Assembly (NCBI GenBank): GCA_017305455.1
Contig: JAFKKO010000113.1
Coordinates: 1 to 64,000 of the forward strand
DNA length: 64,000 nucleotides
From: Hyphomicrobiales bacterium
Lineage (GTDB): Bacteria; Pseudomonadota; Alphaproteobacteria; Rhizobiales; Xanthobacteraceae
Reading direction: 5' to 3'
Position 1 is the first letter of the stretch. Every line of letters begins with the position of its first letter. Under the pieces are notes generated by a model, which worked only from the letters and a program-made list of their open reading frames with translations, did no database searches and was not told the DNA's origin. Of the stretch, positions 1 through 9,459 are shown piece after piece. A program made the position numbers and the translations under genes.

Positions 1-69
1 TGCATCGTCGCGTCATTCGGGGCAAAACCGCCCTCGAAAATCGTCTTTGCGAAGTTGAGGAGAAGTTGA

Positions 70-1077
70 ATGGCAGTCCGGGTCGCAATCAATGGATTTG
101 GCCGCATCGGCCGCAACATCCTGCGCGCAATCCATGAGTCCAAGCGCACGGACATCCAGGTTGTCGCCATCAACGATCTCGGTCCGGTCGAGACCAACGC
201 GCATCTGCTGCGTTACGACTCGGTGCACGGCCGCTTTCCCGGCGAAGTGAAGGTCGATGGCGACAGCATCGACATCGGCACCGGCAAGATCAAGGTCACC
301 GCGATCAAGGACCCGACCACGCTGCCGTGGAAGGAGCTCGACATCGATATCGCGATGGAGTGCACCGGCATTTTCACCTCGCGCGAGAAGGCCGCGATGC
401 ATCTCGCCGCCGGCGCCAAGCGCGTGCTGGTGTCCGCGCCGGCCGACGGTGCCGACGCCACCATCGTCTACGGCGTCAACCACGACAAGCTGACCCGCGA
501 CCACATGGTGGTCTCCAACGGCTCCTGCACCACCAACTGCCTCGCCCCGGTCGCCAAGGTGCTGAACGACACCGTCGGCATCGAGACCGGGTTCATGACC
601 ACGGTGCACGCTTATACCGGCGACCAGCCGACCCTCGACACCATGCACAAGGATCTCTACCGCGCCCGCGCCGCCGGCCTGTCGATGATCCCGACCTCGA
701 CCGGCGCGGCCAAGGCGATCGGCCTCGTGCTGCCCGAACTGAACGGCAAGCTCGACGGCGTGTCGATCCGCGTGCCGACACCGAATGTCTCGGTGATCGA
801 TCTCAAGATCGTCGCCAAGCGGAAGACCACCAAAGAAGAAATCAACGACGCGGTGCGCCGCGCCTCGCAGCAGCAGCTCAAGAACATCCTCGGCGTCACC
901 GATCATCCGAACGTGTCGATCGACTTCAACGGCGACCAGCACTCGTCGATCTTCGCGATGGACCAGACCAAGGTGCAGGGCGGCACGCTGGTGCGCGTGC
1001 TGTCGTGGTACGACAACGAGTGGGGCTTCTCCAACCGTATGGCGGACACCGCCGTGGCGATGGGCAAGCTGATCTGA
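70..1077 (+). CDS. gap: Glyceraldehyde-3-phosphate dehydrogenase, type I
   Basis: This 335-residue enzyme converts glyceraldehyde-3-phosphate, NAD and phosphate to 1,3-bisphosphoglycerate in the cytoplasm. The N-terminal Rossmann motif [10 protein letters not shown] (7-16) and the catalytic stretch SNGSCTTNC, with nucleophile Cys153, are plain. Asp36 in AIND at the end of beta-2 suggests a preference for NAD over NADP. Length is normal for the family. A GAGGAG ribosome site lies 7 bases before the ATG. It is followed by pgk and fba on the same strand, so the three probably serve glycolysis, gluconeogenesis or the Calvin cycle together. Bases 1-69 upstream hold no gene. Confidence 0.97.
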   Translation: MAVRVAINGFGRIGRNILRAIHESKRTDIQVVAINDLGPVETNAHLLRYDSVHGRFPGEVKVDGDSIDIGTGKIKVTAIKDPTTLPWKELDIDIAMECTGIFTSREKAAMHLAAGAKRVLVSAPADGADATIVYGVNHDKLTRDHMVVSNGSCTTNCLAPVAKVLNDTVGIETGFMTTVHAYTGDQPTLDTMHKDLYRARAAGLSMIPTSTGAAKAIGLVLPELNGKLDGVSIRVPTPNVSVIDLKIVAKRKTTKEEINDAVRRASQQQLKNILGVTDHPNVSIDFNGDQHSSIFAMDQTKVQGGTLVRVLSWYDNEWGFSNRMADTAVAMGKLI

Positions 1078-1204
1078 CAACAGCGCCGTCGCCGGGGCGC
1101 GCAAGACGCATCCCCGGCGTACGGCGTCGATGCAACCGCCCGGGTGACGGCCGCGTCGAAGATGGCCGCACCTTGAGGGCGAGGGTGGAGGGACGCGGTT
1201 CGCA

Positions 1205-2404
1205 ATGTCTGGATTCCGGACTCTCGACGACGTTGACGTCAACAACAAGCGCGTGCTGGTGCGCGTCGATCTCAACGTGCCGATGGACAATGGCCGGGTG
1301 TCGGATGCGACCCGCATCGAGCGCGTCGCCAAGACCATCATCGAAATCTCGGAGAAGGGCGGCAAGGTCATCCTGCTCTCGCATTTCGGCCGCCCCAAGG
1401 GCGTCGATCCGAAAGCCTCGCTGAAGCCGGTCGCGGTCACGCTCGGCTATGTGCTGCGGCGTCCGGTCGGCTTCGCGGAAGACTGCGTCGGCAAGGTCGC
1501 GCAGGACGCGGTCGCGACGATGAAGCCCGGCGACATCCTGTGCCTGGAGAACACCCGCTTCCATTCCGGCGAGGAGAAGAACGACCCGGCCTTCGTCGCC
1601 GAACTCGCCAGGCTCGGCGACATCTGGGTCAACGACGCGTTCTCCTGCGCCCATCGCGCCCACGCCTCGACCGAGGGTCTCGGCCATGTGCTGCCGGCCT
1701 ATGCCGGGCGCACCATGCAGGCCGAACTCGACGCGCTGTCCAAGGCGCTGGAGGCACCGACCCATCCGGTGATCGCGATCATTGGCGGCGCCAAGGTCTC
1801 GACCAAGCTCGATCTCTTGGAAAATCTCGTCAGCAAGGTCGACGCGCTGGTGATCGGCGGCGGCATGGCCAACACCTTCCTGCACGCGCAGGGCGTCAAT
1901 GTCGGCAAGTCGCTGTGCGAGAAGGATCTCGCGCCGACCGCGCTGCGCATCCTCGACAAGGCCGAAGCCGCCAACTGCGCCATCATCCTGCCGGTGGACG
2001 CCGTGGTGGCGTTTCATTTCGAGGCCCACGCGCCTTCGCAGGCCTACGGGCTCGACGCCATTCCCGCCGACGGCATGATCCTCGACGTCGGGCCGCGCTC
2101 GATCGAGCGCATCCGCGCCGCGATCGACGATGCGGCGACGCTGGTGTGGAACGGCCCGGTCGGCGCCTTCGAGATCGCACCGTTCGACCGCGGCACCGTG
2201 CAGGCAGCCAAACACGCGGCTGCGCGCACCAAAGCCGGCCATCTGATTTCGGTGGCGGGCGGCGGCGACACCGTCGCGGCGCTCAACCACGCTGGCGTTT
2301 CGTCCGATTTCACCTATGTCTCGACCGCCGGCGGCGCCTTCCTGGAATGGATGGAAGGAAAACCCTTGCCCGGCGTCGAGGTTCTACGCTCGGCCCAAAA
2401 CTGA
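1205..2404 (+). CDS. pgk: Phosphoglycerate kinase
   Basis: This 399-residue cytoplasmic kinase transfers phosphate between 1,3-bisphosphoglycerate and ADP. The N-terminal substrate segment [11 protein letters not shown] (about 21-31), the stretch HFGRPKG (about 62-68) and the C-terminal nucleotide loop GGGDTVAAL (about 357-365) are standard. Length matches bacterial PGK (about 390-400). The ATG is preceded by GGAGGGA about 10 bases upstream. It lies 127 bases after gap and 60 before fba. The gap to gap contains a weak inverted repeat (GCCGGGG at 1091, CCCCGGC at 1112), which could modulate readthrough but is no convincing terminator. Confidence 0.97.
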   Translation: MSGFRTLDDVDVNNKRVLVRVDLNVPMDNGRVSDATRIERVAKTIIEISEKGGKVILLSHFGRPKGVDPKASLKPVAVTLGYVLRRPVGFAEDCVGKVAQDAVATMKPGDILCLENTRFHSGEEKNDPAFVAELARLGDIWVNDAFSCAHRAHASTEGLGHVLPAYAGRTMQAELDALSKALEAPTHPVIAIIGGAKVSTKLDLLENLVSKVDALVIGGGMANTFLHAQGVNVGKSLCEKDLAPTALRILDKAEAANCAIILPVDAVVAFHFEAHAPSQAYGLDAIPADGMILDVGPRSIERIRAAIDDAATLVWNGPVGAFEIAPFDRGTVQAAKHAAARTKAGHLISVAGGGDTVAALNHAGVSSDFTYVSTAGGAFLEWMEGKPLPGVEVLRSAQN

Positions 2405-2464
2405 CATTCGCAAGGCGCGCCTGGACGGATTCCGGCGGCGCCGCAACACGGAGAACAGGCAGAC

Positions 2465-3532
2465 ATGGCTCGCATCACGTTGCGTCAATTGCTCGATCAT
2501 GCTGCGGAACACGACTACGGCGTGCCGGCCTTCAACATCAACAACATGGAGCAGGCCCTCGCCATCATGGAGGCGGCCTCCTCGCTCGATGCGCCGGTGA
2601 TCATCCAGGCCTCGCGCGGCGCGCGCTCCTACGCCAATGACGTCATGCTCAAGCACATGATGGATGCGGTGACCGAAATCCATCCGCAGATTCCGGTCTG
2701 CGTGCATCTCGACCACGGCAACGAGCCGGCGACCTGCATGACCGCGATCCAGGCCGGCTTCACCTCGGTGATGATGGACGGCTCGCTCAAGGCCGACGGC
2801 AAGACGCCGGGCGACTGGGCCTATAATGTCGGCGTCACCAAGACGGTGACCGACATGGCGCATCTTGGCGGCATCTCGGTCGAGGGCGAACTCGGCGTGC
2901 TCGGCTCGCTGGAAACCGGCATGGGCGACAAGGAAGACGGCCACGGCGCCGAGGGCAAGCTGTCGCACGACCAGCTTCTCACCAATCCCGACGAGGCGGT
3001 GAAGTTCGTCAAGGAAACCAAGGTCGACGCGCTCGCGATCGCGATGGGCACCTCGCACGGCGCCTACAAATTCACCCGCAAGCCGGACGGCGCGATCCTC
3101 GCCATGAACGTGATCGAGGAAATCCACCGCAAGCTGCCGAACACCCACCTCGTGATGCACGGCTCCTCGTCGGTGCCGCAGGACCTGCAGGACATCATCA
3201 ACCAGTACGGCGGCAAGATGAAGCCGACCTGGGGCGTGCCGGTCGAGGAGATCCAGCGCGGCATCAAGCACGGCGTGCGCAAGATCAACATCGACACCGA
3301 CAACCGCATGGCGATGACCGGCCAGATCCGCAAGGTGCTGCAGGAGAATCCGGGCGAGTTCGATCCGCGCAAATATCTGAAGCCGGCGATGGAAGCGATG
3401 ACCAAGCTGTGCAAGGCGCGTCTGCAGGAGTTCAACACCGCGGGGCAAGCCAGCAAGATCAAGCGGGTGCTGACCACCGCGGAGATGGCCAAGCGCTACG
3501 CCAAGGGCGAGCTCGATCCCAAGATCGCGTAA
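2465..3532 (+). CDS. fba: Fructose-bisphosphate aldolase, class II (Calvin-cycle subtype)
   Basis: This 355-residue zinc aldolase cleaves or forms fructose-1,6-bisphosphate. The motif CVHLDHGNE (about 79-87) supplies the catalytic Asp and a zinc His. GTSHGAYK and MHGSSSVP carry the later metal and phosphate ligands, so this is a class II and not a Schiff-base enzyme. Length and the N-terminus fit the CbbA/FbaA subtype seen in autotrophic and rhizobial alphaproteobacteria. It ends the gap-pgk-fba cluster and is followed 19 bases later by a strong hairpin terminator. I see no Rubisco gene here, so Calvin-cycle use is not shown. Confidence 0.96.
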   Translation: MARITLRQLLDHAAEHDYGVPAFNINNMEQALAIMEAASSLDAPVIIQASRGARSYANDVMLKHMMDAVTEIHPQIPVCVHLDHGNEPATCMTAIQAGFTSVMMDGSLKADGKTPGDWAYNVGVTKTVTDMAHLGGISVEGELGVLGSLETGMGDKEDGHGAEGKLSHDQLLTNPDEAVKFVKETKVDALAIAMGTSHGAYKFTRKPDGAILAMNVIEEIHRKLPNTHLVMHGSSSVPQDLQDIINQYGGKMKPTWGVPVEEIQRGIKHGVRKINIDTDNRMAMTGQIRKVLQENPGEFDPRKYLKPAMEAMTKLCKARLQEFNTAGQASKIKRVLTTAEMAKRYAKGELDPKIA

Positions 3533-3551
3533 GACGGAAATGCTCTTTGGG

Positions 3552-3588
3552 ACGGTCATGGCCGGGTGATCCCGGCCATGACCGTTTA
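3552..3588 (+). terminator. Rho-independent terminator after fba
   Basis: A perfect 15-base inverted repeat (3552-3566 and 3571-3585) with a 4-base loop is followed by a short T-run. It sits 19 bases after the fba stop and should end the gap-pgk-fba transcript. Confidence 0.8.
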
Positions 3589-3612
3589 AAGGATTGTTTG
3601 AAAACTTTGAAA

Positions 3613-3757
3613 ACCTCGTCCTGAGGAGCCGTTTCGTCAGAAACGGCGTCTCGAAGGGCGAGGTTTTCAAGGAAAAGTCCTCGATCCTTCGAGACCGCGC
3701 CATAGCGCGTCGGAAGACGCGCGTGCACGCGCTGTTGACGCCTCCTCAGGATGAGGA
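3613..3757. repeat. Dispersed imperfect palindromic repeat (CCTCATCCTGAGGAG type)
   Basis: The left end reads CCTCGTCCTGAGGAG and the right end CTCCTCAGGATGAGG, so the outer arms are inverted. Inner copies of TCTCGAAGG and CCTTCGAGA are inverted too. The whole forms a long hairpin. I recognise this kind of element as a high-copy intergenic repeat of Bradyrhizobium and Rhodopseudomonas genomes; copy number here cannot be tested. It fills most of the 418-base gap between fba and the next gene, and the rest of that gap holds nothing I can name. Confidence 0.65.
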
Positions 3758-3950
3758 CTTTTCAACAGTCGCTGAAACTCCGGTAAAAGCCGTGGATGCC
3801 CGCGGCACAGGCGAGCGGAAGCGACGCCGTTCTCCGAATGGGGATGCGCCGGCCGGACGGCGAAAAAGGCAGCGTTTTTCATCCCGATTTGAATTACAAA
3901 GCGTCCCATACTCCTTTTTTGGCCGCAGTCCGGGGACATCAAGCAGCATC

Positions 3951-4634
3951 ATGGCCACCAGACCGACCTCCAAAGCCCCGGCACTCCCGCCCGTCCCTCG
4001 CCTTTATCTCGCGACGCCGCCGATCGCCGATCCCGCGCCGTTGCTGGCGCAACTTCCCGCGCTGCTGGCGCAGGCCGATGTCGCCGCCGTGCTGCTGCGC
4101 CTCGCGCCGGCCGACGAGCGCGGCATGATCACCCGCGCCAAGGCGGTGGCGGGGCCAGTGCAGCAGGCCGGCGCCGCGCTGCTGATCGCGGATCATTTTT
4201 CGCTGGTGGCGCGCGCAGGCGCCGATGGCGCGCATCTGTCCGGTCTTGCGGCGATGGACGAGGCGATGCCCACCCTGAAGCCCGACCGCATCGTGGGCGT
4301 CGGCGCGCTGCAGACCCGCCACGACGCCATGGTCGCGGGCGAATCCGGCGCCGACTACGTGCTGTTCGGCGAGCCGGGTCACGGCGAGCGGCCCTCGCCC
4401 GACGCCATCTTCGAGCGCCTGCAATGGTGGGCGGAAGTGTTCGAGACGCCCTGCGTCGGCTATGCCGCCTCGCTGGACGAGACGCGGCTGTTCGGCGGCA
4501 GCGGCGCGGAATTCATCATGCCGGGCTATGTCTGGGACGATCCGCGCGGCCCGGCCGCGGCGCTCGCCGAAGCGGCGCAGACGATCGCGGCGGCCCATGC
4601 CGACGCATTCGGCGCGGCGGATACAGGAAGGTAG
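3951..4634 (+). CDS. ThiE/TenI-family thiamine phosphate synthase-like protein
   Basis: A 227-residue protein with the TIM-barrel layout of thiamine phosphate synthase (ThiE), which joins HMP-PP and thiazole phosphate. Recognisable pieces are the first strand RLYLATPPIAD, a GADGAHLSGL segment in the place of the ThiE G-x-H-L-G-Q loop, IVGVGALQTRHDAM in the place of I-G-x-S-x-H, and GADYVLFGEPG. The Lys/Arg pair of strand 2 and the usual F-P-T-x-T-K segment are not evident, so true ThiE activity is doubtful. The open frame extends further upstream, but the ATG at 3951 is taken because the longer frame runs through the repeat. It is 6 bases ahead of the Sel1 gene. Confidence 0.7.
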   Translation: MATRPTSKAPALPPVPRLYLATPPIADPAPLLAQLPALLAQADVAAVLLRLAPADERGMITRAKAVAGPVQQAGAALLIADHFSLVARAGADGAHLSGLAAMDEAMPTLKPDRIVGVGALQTRHDAMVAGESGADYVLFGEPGHGERPSPDAIFERLQWWAEVFETPCVGYAASLDETRLFGGSGAEFIMPGYVWDDPRGPAAALAEAAQTIAAAHADAFGAADTGR

Positions 4635-4640
4635 CGGCGC

Positions 4641-5735
4641 ATGACGACGCGGCGCGGATGGATGCTCGTTGCGGCCCTTGGCGGCGGCATCGTGCTGGCC
4701 GTGCCCGCGTCCGCGCAATTGTCGCTGACACCGCCGGCCGAGCAGAAGCCCGCGCCGAAAGCGCCGGCACAAAAGCCGCCGCCCGGTCCTGCGCCGAGGG
4801 CCGAACCCAAGGCGAGCCCGAAAACCGAACCGAAGGCCGAATCCAAATCCGCCAAACCGGCTCCGGCGAAAAAGGACGCGCCCGCCGCGCCGATCGACCC
4901 GAATGTCGATGCCGCCTATGGCGCCTATCAGCTCGGCTATTATCGCACCGCGCTGGACCTTGCCACCAAGCGCGCCACCGAACAGGGCGATCCCAAATCG
5001 ATGACGCTGATCGGCGAGATCTACGCCAGCGGCCTCGGCATCAAGCGCAACGACGAAAAGGCCGCCGAATGGTACGGCAAGGCCGCCGAGCGCGGCGACC
5101 GCAACGCGATGTTCGCGCTCGGCATGATGAAAATCAGCGGGCGCGGCGGCCCCGCCAATCGCGACGAGGGCGCCAAGCTGCTCGCCTCCTCGGCCAAGCT
5201 CGGCAAACCGGAGGCGGCCTACAATCTCGGCCTGCTCTATCTCGAAGGCCAGATTTTCCCGCAGGACCTGAAGCGCGCCGCCGAACTGTTCAGGCAGGCC
5301 GCCGATGCCGGCAACGCCGAGGCGCAATACGCGCTCGCCACGTTCTATAAAGAGGGCCGCGGCGTCGAGAAGAATATCGCCGAAGCGGCGCGGCTGCTCG
5401 GCCTCGCGGCGCTCGCCGACAATATCGATGCCGAGGTCGAATACGCCATCGCGCTGTTCAACGGCACCGGCGTCAAGAAGGACGTTCCAGCCGCGATCGC
5501 CCTGCTCAACCGCGCCGCGCGGCAGAACAGCCCGATCGCGCAGAACCGCCTCGCCCATATCCTGATCGAGGGCAAGGGCGTGCCGGTGGACAAGATCAAC
5601 GGCTTCAAATGGCACCTGATCGCCAAGACCGCCGGCGCCAGCGACCCCGACCTCGACGCGCGAATGGCCGAATTGCCCGCCGAGGACCGCAAAAAAGCCG
5701 AGGATGCGGCGCGCCGCTGGTTCGGCGTCCGCTGA
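4641..5735 (+). CDS. Exported Sel1-repeat protein
   Basis: 364 residues. A signal peptide covers about 1-26 (basic start, hydrophobic core, cleavage after PASA). A Pro/Ala/Lys-rich linker follows (about 27-85), then about six Sel1/TPR-like repeats of roughly 36 residues, recognisable from recurring A-x-x-x-G-x-x-Y and AA-x-x-Y/F patterns. Such proteins act as periplasmic scaffolds for protein-protein contacts; the partner is unknown here. It follows the ThiE-like gene by 6 bases and so is probably cotranscribed with it. Confidence 0.85.
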   Translation: MTTRRGWMLVAALGGGIVLAVPASAQLSLTPPAEQKPAPKAPAQKPPPGPAPRAEPKASPKTEPKAESKSAKPAPAKKDAPAAPIDPNVDAAYGAYQLGYYRTALDLATKRATEQGDPKSMTLIGEIYASGLGIKRNDEKAAEWYGKAAERGDRNAMFALGMMKISGRGGPANRDEGAKLLASSAKLGKPEAAYNLGLLYLEGQIFPQDLKRAAELFRQAADAGNAEAQYALATFYKEGRGVEKNIAEAARLLGLAALADNIDAEVEYAIALFNGTGVKKDVPAAIALLNRAARQNSPIAQNRLAHILIEGKGVPVDKINGFKWHLIAKTAGASDPDLDARMAELPAEDRKKAEDAARRWFGVR

Positions 5736-5840
5736 GCGCGGCCGCGGCCCTTGACGCCCCGGCGCTTTGAAGCCAATACCCCTTCGCGCCACCCATGCGC
5801 CGCCGCCCCGTCCGCAACCCCTAAAAGCCGCGCCGAGTTC

Positions 5841-6629
5841 ATGATCCATTCCGCTCTCATCAACGTCATGGTCAAGGCCGCGCGCCGCGCCGGCCGCAGT
5901 CTCAAGCGCGATCTCGGCGAGATCGAGAACCTGCAGGTCTCGCTGAAGGGCCCGGCCAATTTCGTCAGCGCGGCCGACCGCCGCGCCGAGGACATCCTCT
6001 ACGAGGAGCTGAGCAAGGCGCGCCCCGGCTACGGCTTCATCGGCGAGGAAGGCGGCACGCGCGAGGGCAGCGACAAGACCAACACCTGGATCGTCGATCC
6101 GCTCGACGGCACCACCAATTTCCTGCACGGCATTCCGCAATTCGCCATCTCGATCGGCCTGCAGCGCGAAGGCACCATGATCGCCGGCGTGATCTACAAT
6201 CCGGCCAATGACGAACTCTACATCGCCGAACGCGGCAAGGGCGCCTTTCTCAACGACACGCGGCTGCGCGTCGCGGCGCGCAGGAAGCTCGACGACTGCG
6301 TGATCGCCTGCGGCCTGCCGCATATCGGACGCGGCGACCATGAACTAGCCCGGCGCGAAATGGCGGAACTGCAGCCCCGCGTCGCCGGCCTGCGCCGCTT
6401 CGGGGCGGCCTCGCTCGACCTCGCTTTTGTCGCCGCCGGCCGGCTCGACGGCTACTGGGAGCGCAACCTCAAGCCGTGGGATATCGCCGCGGGCCTGATC
6501 ATGGTGCGCGAAGCCGGCGGCATCGTCAGCGGCATCGAGGGTCACGACAACACGCTGGAAAGCGGCAACGTGGTTTGCGGCAACGAAGTGATCCACGCCG
6601 AACTGGTCAGGATCCTCAAGCCGCTGTAA
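5841..6629 (+). CDS. suhB: Inositol monophosphatase family protein
   Basis: 262 residues. The family dephosphorylates myo-inositol-1-phosphate or related sugar phosphates with Mg2+. The metal-site motifs are present: GEEGG (about 67-71), WIVDPLDGTTNFLHGIP (about 84-100) and the C-terminal WDIAAGLIMVREAGG. The start at 5841 (ATGATCCATTCC) gives a standard family N-terminus; an in-frame start at 5751 would add 30 residues unlike the family. SuhB of E. coli also acts in rRNA antitermination, so the substrate cannot be fixed from sequence. Confidence 0.9.
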   Translation: MIHSALINVMVKAARRAGRSLKRDLGEIENLQVSLKGPANFVSAADRRAEDILYEELSKARPGYGFIGEEGGTREGSDKTNTWIVDPLDGTTNFLHGIPQFAISIGLQREGTMIAGVIYNPANDELYIAERGKGAFLNDTRLRVAARRKLDDCVIACGLPHIGRGDHELARREMAELQPRVAGLRRFGAASLDLAFVAAGRLDGYWERNLKPWDIAAGLIMVREAGGIVSGIEGHDNTLESGNVVCGNEVIHAELVRILKPL

Positions 6630-6787
6630 CGCAGCGCCTGTTTCACGTTTCATCGGACGAACATCCACGCGCGCGGCCCAGGACGGCCTGCGGCTGGAAC
6701 GAATTCATCAACTCGCGTCTTTTCTCCCGCCCTCGCTGTGCCATACTCCCGCGCGACCCGTTCACGCGCGAGGACTGACGATCCGAC

Positions 6788-7795
6788 ATGGCGAAACATC
6801 CAACTCCCACCGCCGACGACATCGAAGTCACAAAACTGTCGTCACCCCGCATTTTTCTGGTGCGGATGCTGGTCTTCCTGATCCTGTGCAGCCTGATCGT
6901 CGTCGTTCTCTACAAACAGATCTGGACCGCGTTCCTCGCCAATCCCGGCCTCAATGCCCTGATCGGCGCGGTGCTGCTGATCGGCATCATCCTGTCGTTC
7001 CGGCAGGTGATCCGGCTCTATCCGGAAGTGGCGTGGGTCAATCATTTCCGCATCTCCGATCCGGGCCTTGCGCTGGAGCGGCGGCCGACGCTGCTGGCGC
7101 CGATGGCCGCGATTCTCTCCAACCGCTCGGGGCGCATGAGCATCTCGCAGCAGACCATGCGGCATCTGCTCGATTCGATCGCGACCCGCCTCGACGAAGC
7201 GCGCGACATCTCGCGCTACATGACCGGCCTTCTGGTGTTTCTCGGCCTGCTCGGCACCTTCTGGGGCCTGATCGAAACGGTCGGCTCGGTCGGCCAGGTG
7301 ATCGACGGCCTCAAGGTCGGCGGCGAAGCCGGCGCGATGTTCGACACGCTGAAGGAAGGTCTCGCCGCGCCGCTCGGCGGCATGGGCATTTCATTCTCGT
7401 CCTCGCTGTTCGGCCTTGCCGGCTCGCTGATCCTCGGCTTCCTCGATCTGCAATCGAGCCAGGCGCAGAACCGCTTCTACACCGATCTGGAAGACTGGCT
7501 GGCGGAGACGGTGCGCGAATATCACGGCGAGACCGGCACGGGGCCGTCCGGCGCCCCCGATCTCGGCCCGCTGATCGAACGCCTGCGCACCAGCATCGAG
7601 AGCATCGGCTCCAGCCGCGCCACGACCACCGCGATGGCCAATCTCGCCGAAGCGATCCAGGGCCTGGTGCAGCACATGCGCAGCGAGCAGCAACTGATCC
7701 GCGAATGGGCCGACGGCCAGGGCGAGCAGAACACGGAAATCCGCAAGCTGCTGGAACGGATCGCGCACGAGCGCGAAGAGACCGAGCGGAGCTGA
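6788..7795 (+). CDS. MotA/TolQ/ExbB-type proton channel protein
   Basis: 335 residues with two N-terminal membrane helices (about 25-45 and 56-75). A second hydrophobic pair (about 140-165 and 195-220) contains GLLGTFWGLI and GGMGISFSSSLFGLAGSL, the conserved channel helices of MotA/TolQ/ExbB. A hydrophilic, coiled C-terminus follows. It is followed 3 bases later by a MotB/OmpA-like partner, so together they should form a proton-motive-force-driven stator-like complex in the inner membrane. It is not in a flagellar cluster and no tonB or tol genes are nearby; the driven process is unknown. Confidence 0.85.
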   Translation: MAKHPTPTADDIEVTKLSSPRIFLVRMLVFLILCSLIVVVLYKQIWTAFLANPGLNALIGAVLLIGIILSFRQVIRLYPEVAWVNHFRISDPGLALERRPTLLAPMAAILSNRSGRMSISQQTMRHLLDSIATRLDEARDISRYMTGLLVFLGLLGTFWGLIETVGSVGQVIDGLKVGGEAGAMFDTLKEGLAAPLGGMGISFSSSLFGLAGSLILGFLDLQSSQAQNRFYTDLEDWLAETVREYHGETGTGPSGAPDLGPLIERLRTSIESIGSSRATTTAMANLAEAIQGLVQHMRSEQQLIREWADGQGEQNTEIRKLLERIAHEREETERS

Positions 7796-7798
7796 CGC

Positions 7799-8824
7799 AT
7801 GGCGCTGACACGGCGGCGACACGACAGCGGATTCAACTACTGGCCAGGCTTCGTCGATGCGCTGTCGACGCTGATCCTCGCCATCGTCTTCCTGCTGTCG
7901 GTGTTCCTGGTGACGCAGTTCTTCCTGTCGCAGGAGGTTAGCGGCAAGGACAAGGTGCTGGAGCGGCTCAACGCCCAGATCGCCCAGCTCTCCAATCTGC
8001 TGTCATTGGAGAAGACCGGAAAACTCACTCTCGAGGATCAGCTCTCGCAATTGCGCGCGGGCCTTGCCGGCGCCGAGGCCGAACGCGACCGCGTCAAGGG
8101 CCTCTATGAGGGTCTTGCCGGCGCGGCGGCGAGCGGCGCGGGCCGCACGGCCGAACTCGGCAAGGCGCTCGATTCCGAAAAGCAGATTTCGGCGCGCGCG
8201 CTGGCGCAGGTCGAAGTGCTGAACCAGCAGATCAGCGCGCTGCGCCGCCAGCTCGCCGCGCTGGAGGAAGCGCTCGACGCTTCCGAGAAACGCGACAAGG
8301 AATCGCAAGGCAAGATCGCCGAGCTCGGCCAGCGTCTCAACGTCGCGCTGGCGCAGCGGGTGCAGGAATTGTCGCGCTACCGCTCCGAATTCTTCGGGCG
8401 GCTGCGCGCCATTCTCGGCGACCGGCCGGATATCCGCATCGTCGGCGACCGTTTCGTGTTCCAATCCGAAGTGTTCTTCGACACCGGACAGGCGGCGCTT
8501 TTGCCCGAAGGCCACGCCGAGCTCGACAAGCTCGCCAGCGCGCTGGCCGATCTCGACAAGCAGATTCCGAATGAAATCGCCTGGGTGCTGCGGGTTGACG
8601 GCCACACCGACGTGCGGCCGATCAACAGCCCGCAGTTCAAATCCAACTGGGATTTGTCGGCGGCGCGCGCCATCTCCGTGGTGCAATACCTGATCTCGCG
8701 CGGCGTGCCGCCACAGCGGCTGGTCGCGGCTGGCTTCGGCGAATTCCAGCCGCTCGACCCCGACAAGACCGAGGAAGCCTATCGCCGCAACCGTCGCATC
8801 GAGCTCAAGCTCACCGAGCGTTAG
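7799..8824 (+). CDS. MotB-like protein with OmpA peptidoglycan-binding domain
   Basis: 341 residues. One membrane helix (about 20-43) starts at YWPGFVDALSTL, where Asp20 is in the place of the proton-carrying Asp of MotB. A long coiled coil (about 48-195, many Leu/Gln/Glu heptads) leads to a C-terminal OmpA-like domain (about 215-341) with VDGHTDVRPI and NRRIELKL, which binds peptidoglycan. It pairs with the MotA-like gene immediately upstream. The extended coiled coil is longer than in flagellar MotB, suggesting a reach across the periplasm. Confidence 0.85.
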   Translation: MALTRRRHDSGFNYWPGFVDALSTLILAIVFLLSVFLVTQFFLSQEVSGKDKVLERLNAQIAQLSNLLSLEKTGKLTLEDQLSQLRAGLAGAEAERDRVKGLYEGLAGAAASGAGRTAELGKALDSEKQISARALAQVEVLNQQISALRRQLAALEEALDASEKRDKESQGKIAELGQRLNVALAQRVQELSRYRSEFFGRLRAILGDRPDIRIVGDRFVFQSEVFFDTGQAALLPEGHAELDKLASALADLDKQIPNEIAWVLRVDGHTDVRPINSPQFKSNWDLSAARAISVVQYLISRGVPPQRLVAAGFGEFQPLDPDKTEEAYRRNRRIELKLTER

Positions 8825-8856
8825 AGCAGGATGAAATGAGGCTGGACCACTTGCTT

Positions 8857-8945
8857 CGTCATTGCGCGCGGAGCGAAGCAATCCAGCCTGGCTCGTCACG
8901 CAAAAGGACTGGACTGCTTCGTGCTTGCGCTCCTCGCAATGACGG
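8857..8945. repeat. Dispersed palindromic repeat (CGTCATTGCG type)
   Basis: Perfect 10-base outer arms CGTCATTGCG (8858-8867) and CGCAATGACG (8935-8944), with inner inverted copies of GAAGCAATCCAG and CTGGACTGCTTC. This is a hairpin element familiar from Bradyrhizobium-group intergenic regions. It lies just before the acetyltransferase and argues against translation starting upstream of it. Confidence 0.75.
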
Positions 8946-8982
8946 TCGTTCAACTCTATTTCATTCCACTCCGGATGCGGTC

Positions 8983-9450
8983 ATGAGCACACCCTTCGAG
9001 CTGCGGCCCTATCGAGACGGCGATGAGGACGCCGCCATCGCGCTGTGGCATCGCACCTGGCAGATCGCCTATCCGCAGATCGATTTCACCGAACGCCTCG
9101 ATGGCTGGCGGACGCGCTGGCGCACCGAGCTTGCGCCGGTGGCGACCATTGTCGTCGCCGAGCGGAACGCGGCGCTGGTCGGCTTCGTCACCATCGATGC
9201 CAACGGCTATCTCGATCAACTGGTGGTCGCTCCCGAAATGTGGGGCTCGCCGCTCGGCGATACGCTCATCGATGCCGCCAAGACGCTGTCGCCGCACGGC
9301 ATCACCTTGCTGGTGAACTCCGACAATGCGCGCGCGATCCGCTTCTATGAGCGCAACGGCTTCCGCCACACTCACGATGCCGTCAATCCGGGCTCGGGCC
9401 GCCCTATTCAGGGCATGGCATGGCGACCGGAGCAGCGCCCGCAAAACTGA
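8983..9450 (+). CDS. GNAT-family N-acetyltransferase
   Basis: 155 residues with the GNAT fold: RPYRDGDEDAAIALWHRTW at the N-terminus, the acceptor region around IVVAERNAALVGFVTID, the beta-4/alpha-3 segment YLDQLVVAPEMWGSPLG where acetyl-CoA binds, and a C-terminal SDNARAIRFYERNGFRH typical of the family. The substrate cannot be predicted. The ATG at 8983 gives a normal GNAT start; a longer frame from 8836 would translate the palindromic repeat. Confidence 0.85.
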   Translation: MSTPFELRPYRDGDEDAAIALWHRTWQIAYPQIDFTERLDGWRTRWRTELAPVATIVVAERNAALVGFVTIDANGYLDQLVVAPEMWGSPLGDTLIDAAKTLSPHGITLLVNSDNARAIRFYERNGFRHTHDAVNPGSGRPIQGMAWRPEQRPQN

Positions 9451-9459
9451 ACAAGCGCT

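Noticed and set aside
3758-3950. Thiamine (TPP) riboswitch before the ThiE-like gene
   Set aside because: The conserved CUGAGA and ACCUGA-type segments are absent.
3939-6341. An 800-codon open frame on the minus strand opposite the ThiE-like, Sel1 and phosphatase genes
   Set aside because: Low-complexity Arg/Gly/Ala/His-rich translation, no domain, and the plus-strand genes are clear. It is a GC-bias shadow.
6788-8824. Zorya anti-phage system (ZorA/ZorB) for the MotA/MotB-like pair
   Set aside because: No ZorC, ZorD or ZorE genes follow, and the neighbours are a GNAT and a P-type ATPase.
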